From contig JADIMN010000135.1 of assembly GCA_017694735.1 (NCBI GenBank), positions 1-10,355 of the forward strand: DNA of 10,355 bases, in the 5' to 3' direction. Below the pieces are notes generated by a model. The model searched no databases. It had not been told where the DNA came from and saw only the letters and a list, made by a program, of their open reading frames with translations. The DNA comes from Candidatus Alectryobacillus merdavium (lineage in GTDB: Bacteria; Bacillota_I; Bacilli_A; RFN20; CAG-826). Shown one piece after another: positions 6,287-10,355 of this stretch. How positions within the stretch are numbered: the first letter of the stretch is position 1; each line of letters starts with the position of its first letter. The position numbers and the translations under genes are program-made.

Positions 6287-8290
6287 ATGTTGTTTTTTGT
6301 CTTTTTGTTTATATTTTTAGGGCTTATTATACTAAATTCAAATATAGTTATAATTAGCATCTGTGTTGTATTTTTTCTTTTTATAGTTTTTAAAAAATTT
6401 AAAAATTTTATAGCTGTTATATTTGTTTTGTTTTCTTTTTTGGTGGGAATAAGTATTTCAGCATCCCTTAAATACAAAGCGGTTGAAGTTCAACAAGAGG
6501 GGATATTCATCGTAGAAAAAGTTTCTACAAATTATTATTTAGTTAGTAATTATGTTGATCATTTTTACGTTTATGAAAAAAACAACGAAGTAGATGAAGG
6601 TGATTTTTTAAAACTAGAAGGAAATTTATCTAGAATAAATTTTGTAACTTTAGAATCTGAGTTCGATTTTAAAAATTATTTAAAAACTAAAGGAGTAGAA
6701 TACCAATTATATGTTAAATCGAAGGAAGTAATATTCCAAAACCCTATAAATCCAAAAAATATAAAGCAAAATCTTATAGATAAATATTCAGAAGAAAATC
6801 AGGCTCTCTTAAAATCTTTATTATTTTCTCAAACAGATTATGATAGTGACATCATAAAGAGCAGCAATTCTTTAAATCTAATTTCTTTGATTTCATTTTC
6901 GGGTATATTCATTAATACTTTTATAAACTTACTAATTTTCTTATTCGGCCTTAAATTTAATGAATCTAAATCCAGAATTTTTTCATTTCTAATTCTTGTA
7001 CCATATTTTATTATTAATATTTTTGAATTGAGCGTTTTAAGAATATTTTTACTTAATTTAGGGAAGACAATTAATGTAAGTTTTTTTAATAAAAAATATA
7101 CCTATTTAGATGTCGTTTGTGTTGTAGGTATTTTTATTTTACTACTTAATCCATATAACGCTATGAGCTTAAGTTTTATTCTTGGATTTGGTATGTCATT
7201 AACATATATTTTGTTGTTAAACTTTTCTAACAAAAAAATAACGACAACAACGTGTAGAAAAGGTCTGTTGCTATCTTTATTTTTGATACCTATTCAATTA
7301 AATTTTAATAAAAGTTTTAATTTATTAACGTTTTTATATCAAATAGTTTTAATTCCATTAATGAATTGTATCTTTATATTTAGCATCGTTTCTTTATATT
7401 TAGGTTATAATCCTTTATTGGATATATTACTTTTTCCTATAGTACAAATATTTAAAGGACTGGCTAATTTAAAATTTGTTCTATATCATGATTCGCTACC
7501 GTTAGAACTATTAATAATTTACTACTTATTATTTTATGCTTTCATTTACGTGTTGGAAAAAGAGATTAATTTATTTAATAAAAAAATAACTGGTGTATTT
7601 TGTTTAACTGTAGTTATAGGATTGCTTCCTTATAAGAATATCTATGAGAAATCAGTTAATTTTATAAATGTTGGACAGGGTGATTCAATTTTAATTAGAG
7701 ACAGAAATACAAATGTTTTAATTGATACGGGAGGTTTAAAATATAAAGATTTAGCAACAAGTTCCTTAATAAATTATTTTAAGAAAAAGGAAGTTTATAA
7801 ATTAGATGTTGTAATTATAACTCACGATGATTTTGATCACAATGGTGCTTTAAATAGTCTAATTACTTATTTTCCAGTAAAGCAAGTTTTAACAAGTTAT
7901 GATGAATTTCCATATAAAATTGGAAATTTACTATTTGAAAACTTTAATATATATAATTTTAGCGACAGCAACGATAGAAGCTTGGTTTTAATGCTTAATT
8001 TTTATGGTAATAAATTTCTTTTTATGGGAGATGCTAGTAAAGATGTTGAAGAAGTTATCATGAAAGATTTTAATGTAGATGCAGATTATATAAAATTAGG
8101 GCATCACGGTTCAAAAACATCAACTGGGGAGGAATTTATTAGGGCTGTTTCTCCAAAGGAAGCAATTATTTCGTGTGGTTTAAATAACTATTATGGTCAT
8201 CCAAACAAAGAGGTATTGGATATATTAGAAAAAGAAGACATTAAAATAAGAAGAACAGATTTAGAAGGAACAATATCATATTATTTTTAA
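6287..8290 (+). CDS. comEC: DNA internalization channel protein ComEC/Rec2
   Basis: ComEC forms the channel that takes single-stranded DNA across the cytoplasmic membrane. The 667-residue product (B. subtilis 776) begins with closely spaced membrane segments (residues 1-65), then an OB-like DUF4131 region (about 65-155), the hydrophobic competence domain (about 165-455), and a C-terminal metallo-beta-lactamase domain from 457. That domain is intact: VNFINVGQGDSILI (Asp466), THDDFDHNG with His513, Asp515, Asp517 and His518, GDAS (Asp582), LGHHGSKTS (His606, His607) and GHP (His638). The competence-domain signature, usually like HLLAISGLHI, reads LISLISFSGIFIN at about 198-210: Ser205-Gly206 are kept but both histidines are lost. 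An in-frame stop at 6278-6280 rules out a longer protein. No ribosome binding site precedes the ATG. Confidence 0.93.
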   Translation: MLFFVFLFIFLGLIILNSNIVIISICVVFFLFIVFKKFKNFIAVIFVLFSFLVGISISASLKYKAVEVQQEGIFIVEKVSTNYYLVSNYVDHFYVYEKNNEVDEGDFLKLEGNLSRINFVTLESEFDFKNYLKTKGVEYQLYVKSKEVIFQNPINPKNIKQNLIDKYSEENQALLKSLLFSQTDYDSDIIKSSNSLNLISLISFSGIFINTFINLLIFLFGLKFNESKSRIFSFLILVPYFIINIFELSVLRIFLLNLGKTINVSFFNKKYTYLDVVCVVGIFILLLNPYNAMSLSFILGFGMSLTYILLLNFSNKKITTTTCRKGLLLSLFLIPIQLNFNKSFNLLTFLYQIVLIPLMNCIFIFSIVSLYLGYNPLLDILLFPIVQIFKGLANLKFVLYHDSLPLELLIIYYLLFYAFIYVLEKEINLFNKKITGVFCLTVVIGLLPYKNIYEKSVNFINVGQGDSILIRDRNTNVLIDTGGLKYKDLATSSLINYFKKKEVYKLDVVIITHDDFDHNGALNSLITYFPVKQVLTSYDEFPYKIGNLLFENFNIYNFSDSNDRSLVLMLNFYGNKFLFMGDASKDVEEVIMKDFNVDADYIKLGHHGSKTSTGEEFIRAVSPKEAIISCGLNNYYGHPNKEVLDILEKEDIKIRRTDLEGTISYYF

Positions 8291-8293
8291 AAA

Positions 8294-8302
8294 TGATAAA
8301 AT
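8294..8302 (+). promoter_or_regulatory. Extended -10 promoter of holA, predicted leaderless
   Basis: TGATAAAAT is an extended -10 element (TG, one base, TAAAAT at 8297-8302), nearly the same as the TGATATAAT before the alaS leader. The usual distance puts transcription start at 8309, which is the A of the holA ATG. No -35 box is evident and no Shine-Dalgarno sequence lies before the gene. Confidence 0.5.
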
Positions 8303-8308
8303 ATTTAA

Positions 8309-9238
8309 ATGATTTACATTATTTATGGTGATCAAAAATTTTTGGTTAATAGAACATTAAAAAAAGTAGAAAAAGGATATAATGATATCCAAAAATTTAA
8401 TTATTTAGAAGATAGTTATGACGATATATTAAAATCAATAAGTTCTTTTTCTCTTTTTTCTGATAAAAAAATGGTGGAAATCTTAAATTTCAAACCACTT
8501 TTAATGAGTGATAATGAACTAAAAAAAGATAAAAAAGTTGAACAAATTATCGATTCTATAATAAAGTGTGATCATATTGATATTTATTTAATTATTTACG
8601 AAGCTTCTTTAGTAAATAATGAGCTTTATGAATATGTCGAAAAAAACGGAAAGTTTATACAAAATTTATCTTTAAGCAAAAACGACTGGAAAATATACGC
8701 AAGTAAGAAATTTGAAAAAGTAGGAGTAAAAATTTCTCCAGATGCTTTAGAAGAACTAATTTCTAGATGTGAAAACGATTTGAATCGTTTTGATATTGAA
8801 TTTAATAAAGTAACTAGTTATTCTTATGATTTAAAAATAGAAGACATAAAAATGCTAGTTCCAGAACCATTAGAAGAAAATATTTTTAATATGGTTAACG
8901 ATTTATTAGATTTTAAAAAAGATAAATGTATTGAGAAATATCGTAAACTTCTTTATTCAAACGATCCAGTTAGAATGATTTCATTATTTGCAACCAACTT
9001 TAGATTTTATTCTCAATGTTATTTTTTAAACATTATTGATAAGAAAAATATAAATGAGGTAGCTAAAATTTTAAAATGTAATCCAAAAAGAGCTGAAATA
9101 TCAATAAAAAAAATAAAATCTATTGGAATTAATAGAATAAACAGAGCATTGGAAAATTTATTTGATATTGATTATAAAATTAAAAGTGGAGTTATAGAAA
9201 AAAATATTGCTTTTGAACTTTTTATAGACAATTTTTAA
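8309..9238 (+). CDS. holA: DNA polymerase III subunit delta (HolA)
   Basis: The delta subunit is the wrench of the clamp loader: it opens the beta sliding clamp for loading at primed DNA. The 309-residue product starts with the typical MIYIIYGDQKFLVNRTLKKV, matching the family's FLYGDexFL motif, a degenerate AAA+ fold without Walker A, and has the lid region at about 140-185 (KKFEKVGVKISPDALEELISRCENDLNRFDIEFNKV-like) and the C-terminal collar domain from about 190, with NIFNMVNDLLDFKK and PVRMISLFATNFRFY. Length is slightly below the usual 330-340. The start 18 bases after comEC has no Shine-Dalgarno, and an extended -10 box predicts transcription starting on the ATG itself. Position between comEC and rpsT matches the Bacillus yqeN gene. 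Confidence 0.92.
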   Translation: MIYIIYGDQKFLVNRTLKKVEKGYNDIQKFNYLEDSYDDILKSISSFSLFSDKKMVEILNFKPLLMSDNELKKDKKVEQIIDSIIKCDHIDIYLIIYEASLVNNELYEYVEKNGKFIQNLSLSKNDWKIYASKKFEKVGVKISPDALEELISRCENDLNRFDIEFNKVTSYSYDLKIEDIKMLVPEPLEENIFNMVNDLLDFKKDKCIEKYRKLLYSNDPVRMISLFATNFRFYSQCYFLNIIDKKNINEVAKILKCNPKRAEISIKKIKSIGINRINRALENLFDIDYKIKSGVIEKNIAFELFIDNF

Positions 9239-9240
9239 TT

Positions 9241-9264
9241 AAAAAAAGCACTTTACAGTGCTTT
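9241..9264. terminator. Bidirectional terminator between holA and rpsT
   Basis: AAAGCACT (9245-9252) and AGTGCTTT (9257-9264) form a perfect 8-base-pair hairpin with loop TTAC. On the minus strand the hairpin is followed by seven U residues (complement of 9241-9247), making a good terminator for rpsT. On the plus strand only TTT precedes AAATT, so it is a weaker terminator for holA. The stem starts seven bases after the holA stop and ends four bases from the rpsT stop. Confidence 0.85.
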
Positions 9265-9267
9265 AAA

Positions 9268-9531
9268 TTATTTCAAATTATTAACTAATAATTGAAGTCT
9301 AGATTTTTCTCTTCCAGCTGTTTTATGATGGAAAACGCCTTTGACAACAGATTTATCTAATAAAGAAATTGCAACATTTAAATCTGAAATAGCTTTTTCT
9401 TTAGCGTTTGCTTTTACATCAGCTTCAACTTTCTTAATAGCAGTTCTTACTTTTGATTTGAAAGACATATTTCTTTGTCTAGCTTTTTCGTTTGTTTTAA
9501 TTCTTTTCTTTTGTGATTTAATATTTGCCAT
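9268..9531 (-). CDS. rpsT: 30S ribosomal protein S20
   Basis: S20 is a primary 16S rRNA-binding protein of the 30S body. The 87-residue basic, helical protein matches the family along its whole length: MANIKSQKKRIKTNEKARQRN at the start, the central helix KSKVRTAIKKVEA, and the C-terminal signature KGVFHHKTAGREKSRLQ. It is the only minus-strand gene in the window and is convergent with holA, as in Bacillus. The ribosome binding site AAGGAG (complement of 9544-9549) is 12 bases from the ATG, longer than the 5-7 bases of the other genes here, but the conserved MANIKSQ start leaves little doubt. It has its own promoter, and its terminator is the shared hairpin beyond the stop codon. Confidence 0.97.
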   Translation of the reverse strand: MANIKSQKKRIKTNEKARQRNMSFKSKVRTAIKKVEADVKANAKEKAISDLNVAISLLDKSVVKGVFHHKTAGREKSRLQLLVNNLK

Positions 9532-9567
9532 TTTTGAATATAACTCCTTCCTAAAACTTGCTTAAAT

Positions 9568-9596
9568 ATAATACATAAATTGTAAACAATTTGCAA
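9568..9596 (-). promoter_or_regulatory. Promoter of rpsT
   Basis: Read on the minus strand, TTGCAA (9596-9591) and TATTAT (9573-9568) are separated by 17 bases, a good housekeeping promoter. Predicted transcription start is near 9561, giving a leader of about 30 bases that contains the AAGGAG ribosome binding site. The -35 box is a self-complementary sequence and directly abuts the -35 box of the divergent fmt promoter. Confidence 0.72.
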
Positions 9597-9600
9597 TTGT
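9578..9600. repeat. Alternating inverted half-sites in the rpsT-fmt promoter region
   Basis: AATTGT (9578-9583), ACAATT (9586-9591) and AATTGT (9595-9600) are three exact copies of one six-base half-site in alternating orientation, with gaps of two and three bases. Together they form two overlapping dyads. The array covers the rpsT -35 box and spacer and the first bases of the fmt -35 box. It could bind a dimeric regulator; it could also be chance in AT-rich DNA. Confidence 0.35.
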
Positions 9601-9625
9601 TATTTATTTAGTATTTATGTAAAAT
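9597..9625 (+). promoter_or_regulatory. Promoter of fmt
   Basis: TTGTTA (9597-9602) and TAAAAT (9620-9625) are separated by the optimal 17 bases. Predicted transcription start is near 9632, only about five bases before the fmt ATG at 9637, so the mRNA would be nearly leaderless and has no Shine-Dalgarno sequence. Confidence 0.65.
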
Positions 9626-9632
9626 AAATACT
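9610..9632. repeat. Perfect 9-bp dyad across the fmt -10 box
   Basis: AGTATTTAT (9610-9618) and ATAAATACT (9624-9632) are exact inverted repeats around GTAAA. The dyad spans the whole fmt -10 box and ends at the predicted transcription start, where an operator would block polymerase binding. There is no T-run after it, so it is not a terminator. A regulatory role is inference. Confidence 0.4.
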
Positions 9633-9636
9633 GATT

Positions 9637-10355
9637 ATGAAAAAAGAAGATGTAAAGATTTTATTTTTAGGAACACCTGAAATAGCAGCCTATGTTTTGG
9701 AGGGTCTGATTTTAAACAACTACAATATAATTGGCGTAGTTTCACAGCCAGATAGAGAAAAAAATAGAAAGGGTATGTTATTACCAACAGACACTAAAGT
9801 TGTTGCTCAAAAATATAATATTCCAATTTATCAATTTGAAAAATTAAAACCAAATATAGATTTTTTTAAGAAGATAAATCCTGATTTAATACTTACAATT
9901 GCTTATGGAAAAATTGTTCCTGAAGATATTTTAAATATTCCTAAATTTGGTTGCCTTAATTTGCACGGTTCGATATTGCCAAAATTAAGGGGCGCCGCTC
10001 CTATTCAAAGGGCTTTATTTGAAGGTTATAAAGAAACTGGTTTTACCTTAATGCAAATGGTTAAGGAAATGGATGCCGGCGACATGTATGCTTTTGAAAA
10101 AGTTAAAATAGATGATAATGATATTTTTTCGACTTTATTTGAAAAAATGAAAAATGCAGCTTTAGAATTAGCATTAAAAAATTTACCAAAATATTTTAAT
10201 AATGAGCTTATACCAATTAAACAAGATTTAAACGAAGTTACATTTGCAAATAAAATCGAAAAATCTGATGAGAAATTATCTCTAAACTTTGGTGTATTTG
10301 ATTTTGTTAATAGAGCAAGAGGGTTGAGTTTAAAACCTGGTGGATATTTGTTATT
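9637..10355 (+). CDS. fmt: Methionyl-tRNA formyltransferase, 5' part (runs off the window)
   Basis: Fmt formylates Met-tRNA-fMet with 10-formyltetrahydrofolate so that it is used for initiation. 239 complete codons are present with no stop, covering the catalytic Rossmann-like domain and the start of the C-terminal OB-like domain; families average about 310 residues, so roughly 70-75 are missing. ILFLGTPEIAAYVLEGL at 8-24 is the standard N-terminus. The catalytic triad is intact: LNLHGSILPKLRGAAPIQRAL gives Asn108 and His110, and MDAGDM gives Asp146, matching E. coli 106, 108 and 144. The loop after VVSQPDREKNRKGM reads LPTDTK where many homologues have a P-S-P-V-K type sequence. The ATG has no Shine-Dalgarno and lies about five bases after the predicted transcription start. 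It diverges from rpsT. Confidence 0.96.
   Translation, partial: MKKEDVKILFLGTPEIAAYVLEGLILNNYNIIGVVSQPDREKNRKGMLLPTDTKVVAQKYNIPIYQFEKLKPNIDFFKKINPDLILTIAYGKIVPEDILNIPKFGCLNLHGSILPKLRGAAPIQRALFEGYKETGFTLMQMVKEMDAGDMYAFEKVKIDDNDIFSTLFEKMKNAALELALKNLPKYFNNELIPIKQDLNEVTFANKIEKSDEKLSLNFGVFDFVNRARGLSLKPGGYLL

Noticed and set aside
6235..6477. 80-codon minus-strand open frame across the comEA-comEC junction
   Set aside because: It is antisense to the conserved HhH end of ComEA and the membrane segments of ComEC, with no ribosome binding site or recognisable content.
9341..9565. 74-codon plus-strand open frame over rpsT
   Set aside because: It is antisense to a full-length, highly conserved S20 gene; its hydrophobic composition is a by-product of complementing lysine-rich codons.
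9582..9597. TGTAAACAATTTGCA as a CcpA cre operator
   Set aside because: It departs from the cre consensus at the central CG and at the distal conserved C, so the match is too weak to call.
1..10355. CRISPR arrays, tRNA or rRNA genes, insertion sequences, prophage or defence genes
   Set aside because: No regularly spaced repeats, cloverleaf-like segments, transposase motifs or phage genes are visible; the coding regions are all housekeeping or competence genes with uniform composition.

Overview
This window is a compact, strongly AT-rich stretch of bacterial chromosome with conserved housekeeping genes typical of the Bacillota/Tenericutes side of the tree. The low GC, the GGAGG-type ribosome binding sites, an alanine T-box ahead of alaS, the alaS-ruvX-DUF1292 cluster and the comEA-comEC-holA-rpsT order all recall Bacillus and its relatives, in a reduced version. 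A small-genome Bacilli, Erysipelotrichia or RF39/Acholeplasma-like organism fits best; this placement is inference. UGA is a stop codon here (dtd ends at TGA and every tryptophan I checked is TGG), so it does not use the Mycoplasma code. I see no mobile elements, CRISPR arrays, tRNA or rRNA genes, and no abrupt change in base composition.

Layout: (1) 1-1624, a tRNA fidelity/modification pair, dtd and mnmA, overlapping by ATGA. (2) 1617-5141, an AT-only hairpin at the end of mnmA, an extended -10 promoter, an alanine T-box leader with its terminator, then alaS, ruvX and a DUF1292 gene packed end to end. (3) 5142-5720, greA with its own promoter and an intrinsic terminator whose 3' arm is also the ribosome binding site of the next gene. 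(4) 5721-9238, comEA, comEC and holA: DNA uptake proteins and the clamp-loader delta subunit. (5) 9241-9531, rpsT on the minus strand, convergent with holA across a shared terminator hairpin. (6) 9532-10355, a divergent promoter region and the 5' two thirds or more of fmt, which runs off the window.

Functionally most of the window serves translation: tRNA quality control (Dtd, the AlaRS editing site), wobble thiolation (MnmA), tRNA-Ala charging under T-box control, a ribosomal protein and initiator tRNA formylation. RuvX, HolA, GreA and ComEA/ComEC handle DNA or transcription. The genes themselves are not new. What deserves a second look is the expression wiring: a terminator that doubles as a ribosome binding site, a set of genes lacking any Shine-Dalgarno whose -10 boxes sit almost on the start codon, back-to-back abutting -35 boxes between rpsT and fmt, and dyads over those promoters. 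I found no convincing undescribed multi-gene system.
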